This document shows positions 1 through 10,511 of a stretch of 64,000 nucleotides of DNA, one piece after another. The translations under genes and the position numbers were made by a program. The stretch's first letter is position 1. Every line of letters begins with the position of its first letter. Source of the DNA: Taudactylus pleione (lineage: Eukaryota; Chordata; Amphibia; Anura; Myobatrachidae); NCBI GenBank assembly GCA_031769625.1, contig JAUIMM010000113.1, positions 9,358,501 to 9,422,500 of the forward strand. Direction: 5' to 3'. A model generated the notes under the pieces. It was not told the origin of the DNA. It did no database searches and saw nothing but the letters and a program-made list of their open reading frames with translations.

Positions 1-2
1 GT

Positions 3-2173
3 TTTATCCAAGGTCGTCATTCGGTCGTTAATGTTAGAAGAGTAATCTCGGCCCTTCACACATTATCTCAATCAAAAACGCGAACTCCAGGTGCTATAAT
101 TTCTTTAGACGCTGAAAAGGCTTTCGACCTTATCTCATGGCCTCATTTATTTCACTCCCTTGCTAAATTTGGTTTCCCTGATTGCTTTATCCGTTGTCTT
201 AATCTTTTATATAACAATTCACAATCTTGAATCTCATGCAATGGATTCTTATCCCCCCTTTTTGATATTCTTAGAGGAACCAGACAGGGTTGTCCCCTAT
301 CCCCCTTACTATTTGCCATTGCCATTGAGCCCTTGGCAATTGCCTGCGAATTTCCCCCCTGTTTCATGGTATAGAGATTGGATCTGTGACCCTAAAGTTG
401 TCCCTCTTTGCTGACGACATGATCTTCTTTATATCAAAACCGGATATATCAATCCCAGTTGTTTTAAATATCATGTCGTCTTTTGGCTCGTTTTCGGGAT
501 ATAAAATTAACCTAGACAAATCGGAAGTCATGTATTTGCCTAATTCTTCTTCCCTCAATGTCAGAGATTCTATTTTGTCTACATTTAAACCTCCCACCAA
601 CGAAATTAAATATCTAGGAATTCGTATCCCATCTGATATCTCGCAACTGTCTAAAGTCAATTTCCAACCATTAATAAATAAAATAAACACCTTATTAGTT
701 TCCTGGAGACTCCTGCCTTTGTCCTTACTGGGTCGTGCAGCAGTTCTCAAAAGTGTGGTGTTTCCTAAAATATTCTATATTATGCAAATGATGCCGGTTG
801 CACTCTCTACATCGGATATTAAACACCTTCACTCCCTTATGTCTCGTTTTTTATGGTAAAATAAAAGGCCTAGAGTGGCTACCAAAAAATTAATGACCCA
901 GCGTGATAGCGGAGGTATGGGTATACCGGACCTCACCTCTTACTCCTTAGCAATCTTCTTTCGGTACATTCTGGATTGGCTAATGGAATCCTCTCATTAC
1001 TCGGAATATCAGTTAGATTCTGCTTTGTTTGCCCCTTACTCCCCAGGAGCTTTGTTACACACTAAAACATCTGATATCCCGTCTCATCTCTTTTCAAATA
1101 TATGTTTTCTAGATACTTACCTTTCTTGGCTTAAGATAAATAAAAAAATGGGACGAAACCATCGTGTAACACCTTTCATTCCAATATGGGGAAATCCGGC
1201 GTTTCCCCCTTCCCTATCCAACACACATATTTCATTGTGGAAAGAAAAGGGACTACGGATCACTGCGGCTGTGTTTGACCCTGGAGGGTCTTTAATGCAG
1301 TTCTCGACCTTACAAAATAATTACCAACTGCCCAATCACCAGTTTTACATGTTTTTACAATTGCGTCACTATATAACTTCATTACCCTTGGCAATGCCCT
1401 CGTCATCTCAATCTGATCCACTTATCCCTCTTTTCAACTTTCTTTCACATAATCCTTACCATATAAAACTTATGTATTCTGATTTAGTCAATAGACCTTC
1501 TGAATCATATAGACAGCAGTTATTTAATTCTTGGAAGCAAGATATACATTCTCTTGATTCAGCTGAATCAATATTTCTGAGATATAGCTCTTCTCTTAAA
1601 ATATTGCAATCTTCCTATTTACAAGAGGTACATATCCGCACTACTTATCGAATGTATATTGCTCCGGCTCAGCGTAGACATATGATTGCTTCAGAATCAG
1701 GTTGTTGCCCCAAATGTCATGTTTCCACAGCCAAATTTATACACTGCTTTTGGGAATGTGGCAAAATTAAAAAATTTTGGCATAAGTTAATTTCATATTT
1801 AAATAAAACATTTTCCCTTTATCTAGTTACAGACAAGTTGGCTTGTCTTTTGGCTAACTTTTCTGGCTGGGATCTGGGGGGACGGAGGAAGCAGCTAATT
1901 CCTTTACTTACACTTTTTGTAACTGTCGCCAAAAAGATCATTTTAATTCACTGGGTTTCACACACAACACCTTCTTTAACGGAAGTACATCAGAAAATGC
2001 TCCAGCTGATGTATTTCGATAGAAGATCTACAATCCCTGATATTCAATCTGGAATAAAACGATTCCACCGGAAATGGGGTATCTATATCGACACTTTGGA
2101 GGAATCATCTCAGGTCAAAATATATAAACTATTTGAGTCAACAACTTGGTTTTTATTGAGGAACTTGAATTGA
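3..2173 (+). pseudogene. L1-type LINE ORF2 (reverse transcriptase), 3' part, inactivated
   Basis: This is the C-terminal part of a non-LTR retrotransposon ORF2, cut at its 5' side by the window edge. The reading frame opens with a DAEKAFD motif (about 110-130), continues with RT block [14 protein letters not shown] (about 276-320) and the catalytic FADD box (about 409-420), and ends in a Cys/His cluster of the form C-x2-C-x8-H-C-x3-C (about 1706-1755), the arrangement typical of L1 ORF2 tails. It would copy its own RNA by target-primed reverse transcription. The copy is dead: TGA at 228-230, a frame change between about 350 and 370, and TAA at 857-859. Beyond 857 the frame stays open to the stop at 2171-2173. 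L1-clade assignment rests on motif spelling; the subfamily is not resolved. Confidence 0.88.
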
Positions 2174-2851
2174 GTTAATCAGTCGACTAATCTCCCAGCG
2201 TTTTTCCATTATCTTCCAGTATTCTCCCTTTTTAGAGTGTTTACCACAATACTGTTTTTGATTCAAGTTGTTGAGGTTGTTGAGATACTCCAGTGTTCCA
2301 GACCCGATAATCGGTTAGTATTTCAATCGCTGTGATCCTCAGTCCCATTTAATAAGTCCTAGTCCTTGCATCCAATTTATATTTCCAATCCTCTCCTACT
2401 CTCCTCCTGTGTTTGCCTAATGTATCACACCTTCCCTTGTCCTGTAAGTCTGTCTGTCTTAGTCTGTCTCTATTCCATATGTCTTTCATTATTTAGTTTT
2501 TTTTTTATTGTATTTTTATTTGTGTTTCTTTTGTCCATTCCCATAGGATTCATTTACTCATCAGGTTTTAAGATATCAGACCTTTATTATCCTCTGATAT
2601 ACCTTATAAACAGTTGATAGATATATTATGTTCTTACTGAACGGTTGTCACTGTGTACTTGTTCTTATAGTTAACGGATTTAAGGCTACATTATATCTAA
2701 TATTTAATACAAGATCTATTTGTATTCTCGGTTATGTAATTTGCCTCTTTAAACATTGTTATACCAATGTTTGATCTATGGAACAAGATTTCTGTCTATT
2801 GCTTATTTTGAAAAAACTTAATAAAATGTTTTGGAAAAAAAAAAAAAAAAT
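2174..2851 (+). mobile_element. LINE 3' UTR and poly(A) tail
   Basis: AT-rich non-coding DNA follows the ORF2 stop and ends in AATAAAATG (about 2819) and a run of A at 2835-2851. This is the expected 3' end of an L1 insertion. No target duplication can be checked because the 5' end is outside the window. Confidence 0.75.
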
Positions 2852-3230
2852 ACTAATAAGAATCAAAAAGTGTGAGTCATAAATAAAAATAAATAAATGT
2901 AAACAATAGCAAAATAAACTAAAAAAATCACAAAAACTGGTGGGCGTGCTTCAAACGGCTGCACCACTGGTGACCCAGGAGGTGAGTCGGTTCTCATAAG
3001 GAGCAGACTGTCCGTAGTGTACCTACGTAACCCTAGGTACCAAAAGTTATATAAAAAATATATAAAAAAGATGAACAAAGTCTCAGCCCAATTTAATTGG
3101 CACAACATCACTGGTATATCATAACACCACATGAGTGAGACTGATACTTGTCTAATCCAAGTGTGCCAAACAATGGCAACGCTAACTTGTACAAAAATTT
3201 ACTGGATGCATAAGGGAGAATAATCTACAC
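2852..3230. other. Unassigned non-coding stretch
   Basis: AT-rich sequence between the LINE tail and a small palindrome. I see no open frame with recognisable motifs, no terminal repeats and no similarity to the duplicated unit that starts near 3435. Confidence 0.4.
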
Positions 3231-3310
3231 CTAGGGGTATATTTACTAAAGGTCAATTTTGATCGATTTTAAATCGACTAGAATCGACCTTTAGTAAATA
3301 TACCCCCTAG
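3231..3310. mobile_element. 80-bp palindromic MITE
   Basis: Two arms of about 24 bp, starting CTAGGGGTATATTTACTAAA on the left and mirrored on the right, enclose a ~30 bp AT-rich centre. The same GGGTATATTTACTAA end is seen at 11689-11866 and 48409-49113, so this is a short member of the same terminal-repeat family. Confidence 0.7.
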
Positions 3311-3569
3311 TGTGAGAAAAGGTTGTTAGGGAAATTACAGAAAACATGTGAATGAGAGAACCTCATTACAACTATATATATTCCCTGCATATAGTCAGCA
3401 CTACTTTCAGGTTTGAGACATGTTATGTTTCTTTTCATATTATGTTAACTTTTCTTACTCCCCAAAGTAAGTACAGTATGGGTAGGGTTTTATCATGGCC
3501 TGAGCAAACTGCAGGACACATGGCTGCCTTACGGTTGCATTACTAAACAATGGGAGCACTAGACACAAG

Positions 3570-3595
3570 TGATGTTATATGATGTCATAATAGTC
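3570..3595 (+). promoter_or_regulatory. CRE-like promoter element upstream of protamine-like gene, copy 1
   Basis: TGATGTTA (3570-3577) and TGATGTCA (3580-3587) lie 89-106 bp before the start codon. TGATGTCA is one base from the cAMP-response element TGACGTCA. CREM-type control through a CRE is well known for vertebrate haploid spermatid genes including protamines. AT-rich CATAATA (3586-3592) could serve as a TATA-like box. The surrounding ~130 bp is identical in the second copy. Function is inferred. Confidence 0.4.
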
Positions 3596-3675
3596 AGCAA
3601 GTATTCCCTGCACCTGCAGGGGCTGACCAGTCACCAGTCACCTGATCCTACTTGAGTGACAACATCTGTTAGACA

Positions 3676-4347
3676 ATGGCCCAAAGAAGGCAGCGCCCAC
3701 GCCCACGCCCCCGCCGTAGGAATACTACTCACAGAAGAGGAGATGTGTCCAGACACAGAAGAGGTATTTATTTCACTAATAATGTATTTATGATGTATTC
3801 AATGCAGTACAAATAGTGTCTACATTTCTTCATCTAATTTTGTTAATGGAGGATTGGGGAGGATATTTTTATGTTTTTAGGACAAATCTGCTTGAAGTTT
3901 TTGACTTAATACTAATTGCCCGTTTAAATGTAGTGACTAGGTTGTCTATATACTAATTCTTGGAGAGAGATAAAGTGGGCGGAGAAAAAGTACTAACCAA
4001 TCAGCTCCTAGCTATCATTTTTGAAACAGCCTGTAAAGTGACAGTTAATAGCTGACTGATTGGCGTTTTATCTCTGTCCAAGGCTTAGTACATAGGCCTG
4101 TATATCATCAAAATTGCACCATTTAGGCCGCAGAGAGTTATTCAGCCATTATGACATTTTTCTCATTCTTACCAAGGGGTTTATTTGGTAGCAGAAGATA
4201 ATTTTAAATCATTTATTCTATGTACTGTATGCAGAAACCATGAGATATTGAAGAAAAAAAAGTATCTTTTTGCCTTAATTATAGTATTAATTTATGCTCT
4301 CCTCATTTTCAGTCAGACACTGGTATTACTACAAAGTGTTGGGATAG
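3676..4347 (+). CDS. Protamine-like sperm nuclear basic protein, copy 1 (two exons)
   Basis: Exon 1 is 3676-3763 and exon 2 is 4313-4347; the 549 bp intron has GT (3764) and a pyrimidine-rich AG (4312) boundary, phase 1. The product is 40 residues, begins MAQRRQRPRPRPRRR, contains 14 Arg, 3 His, no Cys, and ends RHWYYYKVLG. Such composition and size fit a protamine, which replaces histones and compacts sperm DNA; the aromatic tail is unusual. The start has an ideal Kozak context (A at -3, G at +4). An acceptor 4 bp downstream (4316) would instead give a longer, acidic, less protamine-like tail. Copy 2 (39160-39836) encodes the same protein with only synonymous changes, which argues for a real gene. 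Family assignment is by composition and gene structure, not by a database hit. Confidence 0.6.
3944..4098. mobile_element. Palindromic MITE in the intron of protamine-like copy 1
   Basis: Arms containing GAGAGATAAAGTG, CCAATCAGCTCC and their complements fold back around about 4020. The same MITE is at the same intronic position in copy 2 (39425-39582), so it was inserted before the segmental duplication. Copy 1 has decayed more in the arms. Confidence 0.65.
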
Positions 4348-4571
4348 GCTAGAAGAACCTCTACCTGCTGCCGCGCCAATGTCATGTTTCTGAAAGTCAT
4401 CAGACAGCCTAGACCATCAGGGAAACCTCACAGAAGCTGTGATACCACAAGTGTTCCTGACAACTAAACCATCCGTAGGAACATTATGACCTGGTTTCTG
4501 CAAATAGGAAACATGGATTGGACAATGTGGGCGATATCCAGCAGGAGCGCTAAGGACTGTTAGTTAATAAA
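4348..4571 (+). terminator. 3' UTR and poly(A) signal of protamine-like copy 1
   Basis: The 3' UTR runs from the TAG at 4345-4347 to AATAAA at 4566-4571. Only about one substitution separates it from the copy 2 UTR over ~220 bp, clearly fewer than in the intron. That is compatible with selection on translational control, which is known for stored protamine mRNAs. Confidence 0.55.
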
Positions 4572-5180
4572 AGCTGATAAGTTATTGATTGTGTACTGAG
4601 TCAATGGATTTTCACATTATGTCATGTCACATTGGTTTCTGTCTCTTGAATATTGATATACAGTACAACTATTAAAGGTATTTTAATATTGTGGACAGCT
4701 CACCCTCCTTCTGTCCTACTGAAACTAATAGGAGGGGGGTCCTGGAGCACTGGTGTTTCTATATTGGGCGCATGGGCTCCTGAGTTAAGAGTGACCCCCC
4801 CTGCACCCATTGAATATACAGTACTTACCTTGTGGCCACCGCTGACGAAAGCTGGAAAATGGAGCTGATGTCATTTTCCTTAAAAATATGTACATGGTGC
4901 AGCAGAGGGATCACTACAAAAATGGCACCGGCACCATATTTCTGGAGATATACACATGTGTAGTGAAGACTCCGGCACACAGACCCGCCTTCGCATAAAA
5001 CGCTTCTGACCTGAAGCAATCTCACTGTCTATGTGGAGACATACGCTGCACCTGGGGATGCATCCTCCTGCTTTGTGAGCTGCCTTTTCATGTACTGTGG
5101 TCCAGCTTCTGGCTGCAGGTTATGGTGGGTTACCATTCCCTCCTTTCTTAGTACATTGGGGGTCAAAGTACCATACTGTG
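4572..5180. other. Downstream flank of protamine-like copy 1, no gene seen
   Basis: Non-coding sequence shared with 40061-40655 of unit 2. It contains no frame with recognisable motifs and no clear repeat ends. Both copies end at ...ACTGTG where unrelated MITEs begin. Confidence 0.5.
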
Positions 5181-5296
5181 GGCCTCATTTACTAACGAGT
5201 TTTATCACCAAAACGAGTGATAAGTGTCACTGTGTATGATAAATGGAGCTACAGCCAATCAGCTCCCATCTGTCAACTGTTAGAAAAATGACAGTT

Positions 5297-5468
5297 GATA
5301 AACGAAATGACTGTATAGGAGTGGAGAGGGTTAAACTTCCTAGGCTGGGGGCGGACCGGAGAAGGGAATCATGTGTCATGTAGGGCCAATGGGTTTTTAG
5401 GGTTGTAGTTTCTAGCAGGGATATCAGAGTTTGTTGGAGGCGGAGTCAGCCTCTTTTGTTCCTGTCTT
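5297..5468 (+). repeat. Ngaro 1 terminal repeat A1
   Basis: 172 bp beginning GATAAACGAAATGACTG and ending TTGTTCCTGTCTT. It matches A2 with about one mismatch (ctgGGGgcgg against ctgGAGgcgg). As the 5' end of the element it should contain the promoter. Confidence 0.9.
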
Positions 5469-5679
5469 GGAGTGGGTAAGTGCTCTTACCTGAGCTCTGT
5501 TATAGTTTCTTCATAGCTATCCTTCTCTGTGTTTCTTTCCTCTTCTTATCTTTATTCTTCACCTTCTTCTGCATCTATCCCTCTCTCTTTTCCACACACC
5601 CCCCCACACTTGCGCTGTGCGCTCTCTAGCTACCTCCTAACCCTTATAAGGACCGTGAGCCCCCCCCCCATTTGGTACC

Positions 5680-7390
5680 ATGCCCCGCCCGCACCGCGCA
5701 GTGCGGCCCTCGCCCGTTACCGGGTGCAGGAAGAAGGCCCAGAGAGTTCTGGGGAGGGAGCTGAAGGGGCTAGCGCGAGTCTCGTGGCCCCGCGGCGTCA
5801 TGGGCGGCCGGGCGCGGCCGTGCTTACCCGCGGCCGTCAAGCAGGAAGGAACAGGGCGGCTGGACACAGCTGCCGGCGGGGGGAAGGCGTGGCTGCTCTG
5901 AGCAGCCGCGAGATGCAGGTAGTGAGCCCGCGGGAGGGCAGAGCTGCCGCAATTAGGGCGGTGAACGCTCGCCCCCCACGGGTTCAAAGGTCACAGGCGC
6001 CCACGCGCACCGCGAGGAGGGCTGCTAATAGCCCTGTTAGTGGCAGGGGGGACTTCCCCACAGTTAATGAAGTGGGGAATGTGGAGGTAGGGGAGATGGA
6101 CAGCCCTGGCAGCACATTAGGGGCTTTATCAGTCAGAGAGGCAGGCAGCCATTTTAGGACAGGGAGAGCTGAGGAAAGGGGGGCGGGGCTTGCACTTAAT
6201 ATTGAGGATGATTGGCAGGCTAGTCAGCAATCAGCAGACAGGGCCATGTCTGGGGCAGCAGTTTCTGGCTATGTGGATACTCAGGTCCCTAGTGGGGGTG
6301 CAAGTCAGTCCTTTGACCCTGCAGCTTTTGCGGCCATGATGTCGTCACTGACATCTGCTTTTGCTCCCATGGTTGCGGCATTGGCTCCTAGCCAAGCAGA
6401 TAGTGAAAGGGTGGATCAGAGGCAGTGTTCAATTTCTGCTACTCTGGGGCCAGCGGTAGATCAGTTCATGCAGGCTTGCAGGGCTATGGGCTCCGCTGCG
6501 GCTCAGTTGGCAAGACCAGAGGCGTTTGGGGCTAGTGCGGCTGTGTCTTCTCCTGCTGTGTCGACCGTGCCCAGGGTTTCGGCCCAGGGGGCGGCTTCAT
6601 CGTCTGTTTCAGATACTGCTGAGGGCGAAGCTATGGAACAGGATTTCAGCGTCGAGGAGGCTTCATCATCGGTCGTGTCCGGGAGGGAGCAGTCCGGATC
6701 GTCAGGTGAGATCTCAGAAGATGATGATGTTGCTGACTCTGCCTCCTCTTCTTCCTCTGTCTCTGACTTGTCGTCGACCTCTTCTTCTCTGGCTTCTTCT
6801 GTCAGCAGCGCGAAAAAGGTGCGGAAGAGGGCTGCTAAATATGCGCGCAAGGAGGCGGATAGGCGGGATAAGCGGGCTAAGCGGCAGCGTCAGAGTAGTA
6901 GCGCGCGGAAGTCCAAGAAGCGTCAGGATCAACCAGGTGTGGTGCATTGCAACAATACAGCAGTATTGCGGGGTCTGCGCGATTGTTGCAAGAAAAAAAT
7001 CAGGAAGGGCGATTATGTGGACATGTTCATTTTAACTGAGCAAGCCAAAAAAGATTTCAAGGCAGCTAAGCTTAAAGGCGGGGTGGGGTTGGAAGCCCGT
7101 TCCTATGATAACTGGCTCGCTGGGTTTTGCGTATTCGCAGCATGCTACTTGAAAGATCGCCCAGGGGAGCACCTGAACATAATAAGGTATATCCACCTGA
7201 TTCATGGGATGCAGCGTAAATCCAGGGGCAGCGCCTGGAGAACCTATGATGAGGAATTTAGGCGCAAGCAGGATGGATCCAAACGCTTAGATTTTGGGTG
7301 CAAGGACGTGGAAGTGTGGCTTGACGTCACGCAACCACCAAAAGGTGGAGTGGAGGATTCTCGGGTAGGCGGGGATACTCTTAAGGGGGG
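5680..7390 (+). pseudogene. Ngaro 1 Gag-like ORF1
   Basis: The likely start is ATG at 5680 (MPRPHRAVRPSP), by analogy with ATGCCCC at 57552 in Ngaro 3; the frame then changes within ~40 bp into the long frame that runs to 8132. Residues are Arg/Ala-rich at first, followed by a Ser/acidic tract (about 6600-6790), a basic Lys/Arg-rich stretch (about 6800-6930) and a conserved globular block with NNTAVLRGL, KIRKGDYVD and EHLNIIRYIHLIHGMQ (about 6940-7215). The same block is present in Ngaro 3 and, in reverse, in Ngaro 2, so it is a family hallmark. Gag-like RNA packaging is inferred from position and composition. Confidence 0.75.
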
Positions 7391-8460
7391 GTCTGGGGCA
7401 GCTTTTCGTTTACTTCCTTTGCACCCCGAATCGTTTAGGTTCATGGGTTTTCGCATTGGGAGGGAATACTTCATAGACAAGTGCTTGCCTATGGGGTGTT
7501 CGATTTCCTGCGCATACTTTGAAAAATGTAGCACTTTCTTTAATTGGTGCTTAGAGTTTTCTTGTGGGGGTCATGGGATAGCGCACTATCTCGATGACTT
7601 CCTCTGCGTGGGGCCCGCTGGGTCAGAGCGTTGTAACGAGTTACTTGGTTCCATGAGAGCGCTGTTTTTTCATTTTGGAGTACCAGTGGCAGACGAAAAG
7701 ACAGAGGGACCCCTCTCGTGTTTGTCATTTTTAGGTATCGAGATTGATACCTTGGCTGGATCTTGTCGGCTGCCGCGCGATAAAATTGACAAATTGCGAG
7801 ATTCCATTTCAGAGTGTTTGGTTGCGCGCAAAATTTCGCTCAGGCAGGCCCAATCACTGTTGGGTTGTATGAACTTTGCCTGTAGAGTTATACCGATGGG
7901 GAGGGTATTTTGCAGAAAGCTAGAGAGGGCCACAGCGGGGGTTTCCAAACCTCACCATTTGATCCGTTTATCGTCAGAAATAAAGAGAGACCTGGAAGTT
8001 TGGGTTTCCTTTTTGGCGGATTTTAATGGGATCAGGATATGGTTATCCCCTCTGGTGGACAATGTCGATTTGCAGCTTTTCACCGACGCAGCAGGATCTT
8101 CGGGGTTCGGTTGCTACCTGAGGGGATCCTGATGCGTCGCAACTTGGCCGGAGGAGTGGATTCGTGCAGGTTTGACAAGAGATATGCTGCTCTTAGAACT
8201 GTTCCCAATAATGGTGGCCTTGGAGGTCTGGGGCGAGCGCATCTGCAATCGCAGCATTCTGTTCAGATGTGACAATCTGGGCGTGGTGCATGCGATAAAC
8301 GGGCAGCGAGCAAAGTCGTTGCTGGTTCTGCATGTGCTAGCGCAGCTGGTGCTTGCCTGTTTGCGTCATAATGTGCTGTTCGAGCTCAACACGTACCCGG
8401 AGTTGACAACGGGATTGCCGATGCGCTGTCCAGATGTCAATGGGGTCGGTTCCGTACATT
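7391..8460 (+). pseudogene. Ngaro 1 reverse transcriptase / RNase H (partly deleted)
   Basis: RT begins abruptly at AAFRLLPLHPESF (about 7398), so the fingers region that precedes this motif is missing; a deletion near 7390 fused Gag and RT in one frame. The palm has the catalytic YLDDFLCVG (about 7587-7613) and SFLGIEIDT (about 7727-7755). RNase H follows: DAAGSSGFG (about 8085), ELFPIMVALEVWG (about 8195), FRCDNLGVVHAIN (about 8262) and, in a shifted frame, HVPGVDNGIADALSR (about 8390-8434). Inactivating changes are TGA at 8130-8132 and a frame change near 8380. Together these domains would make double-stranded cDNA from element RNA. Confidence 0.88.
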
Positions 8461-8490
8461 GGCTCCTGATGCAGAGACTGATGGTGTGCT

Positions 8491-9403
8491 GTGCCCCTCT
8501 TATGTTTGGCAGGTTATCAAGCCGGACTGGAGGGGTTAGCGGAGCTGTCCATTGCACCAAGTACCCTCAAGGCTTACCGTCGGTCTTGGGAAGAATGGGA
8601 AGTTTTTTCCCGTAGCCAAGGCCTTGGAGGTAAGGGTCAGCATCAATTGATGCTTGCTTTTATTTGGCAGCTGTATGTATCTGGCAAATCGAGAGCGGTA
8701 GTTTCACGGTACCTGGCAGGTATTTTGTTTTTCTCCAAATTGAAGGGAATCCCTGACCTTACAAGGAGTTTTGTCATCACAAAGGCCTTGAAAGGTTGGG
8801 CGCGCGCTGAGCCGGTTAACCCCGATAAAAGATGGCCTATAGACATTTATCTGTTACCGTCCATTCTAGGAGCGGTTGCTGACGTGGCCGCCTCCGGTTT
8901 CGAAACGCTTTTGTTTAAGTTAGCTTTTTCCATGGCTTTTCATGGTGCTTTCCGGGTGTCGGAATTGGTTGCTCCCTCCAAGTGGAGGGATTCAACTATG
9001 CTGCGTTCGGATGTGAAGGTGGGTGAGGTCCTTGCTGTGCAGATTGCGTCGTTCTAAGACCGATCAGTTAGGCAGGGGTTGCTGGATAACATTGGTCCCC
9101 TTGGCGGATTGTCGAATTTGTCCGGTCGGCTTGGCCACTCGTTATGCATCTGTCAGGCCCTCAGCGGAGGGCTCATAGCTGATGCATGGCGATGGGCTTC
9201 CGCTGACAAAATTTCAGTTTAGCTGGATGCTGCGGCGATGTCTTTGCAGCGTGGGCCTCTCACCAGGGGAGTTTGGCACGCATTCGTTTCGAATTGGTGC
9301 TGCCACTTCCGCCGCCGCTGTGGGATTTCCAGAGTCACAGATTCAGGCTCTGGGCCGATGGAAATCAGCCAGCTATAAGCGTTACATTCGGCCGAATCAT
9401 TGA
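8491..9403 (+). pseudogene. Ngaro 1 tyrosine recombinase (YR)
   Basis: An N-terminal SAM-like helical domain (IAPSTLKAYRRSWEEW, about 8550-8600) is followed by the catalytic domain. The first catalytic Arg lies in HGAFRVSELV (about 8940-8970), the H-x-x-R pair in HSFRIGAA (about 9281-9305) and the nucleophile Tyr in SYKRYIRP (about 9370-9395), with GRW in between. The enzyme would integrate circular cDNA by strand exchange, replacing a DDE integrase. The copy is broken by a frame change near 9050 and a TAG at about 9177. Its own ATG is not evident; it probably continued from the RT/RNase H frame. Confidence 0.85.
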
Positions 9404-9902
9404 GGTTAATGTTGTGCATGCACGTTACATATGGTTTGTTATGTTTTACGAAGTGTCATTGGTCCTGGTCTTGTTTGTTTTCCCCCTGTCTTTCCTACTC
9501 GGGGACTAGCTACTCGCCATTGATTTCAGTGGGAGTCTGGAGAGTTTTGACGATTTTTTTACCTGATCTGACGGATTTAATGCGGCTATTTGGTTTATAA
9601 TTACAATTATATGTCCCTCAGCAGGTTTTACGTTTTCTCTCTGGTCGAGTTCATTTGTGTTATCCGATATCTCCCCCCCCCCCCGCTCTCCCCCCCCATC
9701 TTTTTTATTTTAACTTATCCTCTTGTGTCTTCATGTTGCTTCAAATTGGCACAGAAGCTTGTTGATCTGTAAAGATTCAAATCAAAAATTTTTCTCTTTG
9801 GCAGATCCTCAGTAATATGTTCCCCGTTAGATAAACATGATTAAATATGCTAAAATTTTACAATAACTTTAATGTTTTCTTTGTTTTTCCCTCATTATAG
9901 GA
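9404..9902 (+). other. Intron-like spacer of Ngaro 1 before the hydrolase ORF
   Basis: Non-coding, with C-runs at 9668-9703. It ends in a pyrimidine-rich tract and ATTATAG directly before the hydrolase frame (AG at 9899-9900), a good 3' splice site. Splicing to express the last ORF is inferred. A comparable pyrimidine/AG boundary precedes the hydrolase remnant of Ngaro 2. Confidence 0.5.
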
Positions 9903-10466
9903 ATGGCTTTTGATGATTGTACTGGATGGATAATTTTCCATTCATTTGTTTTTTGGGCGGCTAGGTTCATGCAGGCGCAGGACGCGCCGTTGTTTCCGGG
10001 GGCTAGTGGAGTTAGATGGATAGGGGTCAGAGGTATGTTGTGGGAGAGCCTTAAGCCTAAACTCTTGCAGCAGGTTCAGCGGTATGGCTAACCGAGAGTC
10101 GTGGTTATTCATCTAGGCGGGAATGATTTGGGCAAGAGGACATCTCTGGATTTAAGGCATGCGGTGGTGGAAGATTTGGGTCAGATTATAATGGCATGGC
10201 CAGCTTGCAGAATAGTTTGGTCTTTCATGGTCCCTAGATTGTGTTGGCGTGGTGTGGTTGACGGCAGAGCCATTGATGAAGCCCGGAAGAAAGTGAACTT
10301 TACGGTTTCGAAATTTGTGTTGAAAAATGGTGGGGCTGTGGTCAGACATCCTAGGATAAAATTTCGGTATACTTACCTTTTTCGGTCTGACGGGGTTCAT
10401 TTAGCGGAGGAAGGTATGGTTATTTTTCTTGAGGATCTGTTTGAGGTTGTGGTTTCTGTGCGTTAG
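9903..10466 (+). pseudogene. Ngaro 1 SGNH (GDSL-type) hydrolase ORF
   Basis: About 187 codons. Block I is at FHSFVFWAARF (about 9939), with Ser as nucleophile; block III is HLGGNDLG (about 10110), the G-x-N-D of SGNH esterases; block V is SDGVHLAEEG (about 10386), giving the catalytic Asp and His. Vertebrate Ngaro elements are known to carry a hydrolase of this kind; its role in transposition is unknown. A single in-frame TAA at 10089-10091 interrupts it. The residue before His-Ser is Phe where I would expect a small residue, so the block may be degraded. Confidence 0.78.
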
Positions 10467-10511
10467 TTCTATGGTGGCGGTGCAAGGTTCCTTTGGCAGA
10501 ACCTTGCTTTT

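Larger units (their letters stand above)
3435..5180. repeat. Segmental duplication, unit 1, first block
   Basis: This block is closely matched by 38931-40655, including a complete two-exon gene, its intronic MITE, the 3' UTR and about 600 bp beyond. Similarity starts near a shared GTACAGTATGGGTAGG and is lost at 5181, where a different MITE sits in each copy. The second block of the unit resumes at 11636. Confidence 0.85.

Noticed and set aside
4316..4393. Alternative exon 2 of the protamine-like gene from the acceptor at 4316
   Set aside because: It gives an acidic 24-residue tail (with LEEPLPAAAP), which does not fit a DNA-compacting protein; kept as a testable alternative.
5529..5679. Upstream ATG at 5529 as start of the Ngaro Gag
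   Set aside because: The codons from 5529 to 5679 are Ser/Pro/Leu-rich leader-like and unlike the other copy; ATGCCCC at 5680 and 57552 is the shared start.
6503..6947. Minus-strand frames of 77-115 codons opposite Gag
   Set aside because: They are shadows of the Ser/acidic-rich Gag codons; no motifs, and the plus-strand block is conserved in other copies.
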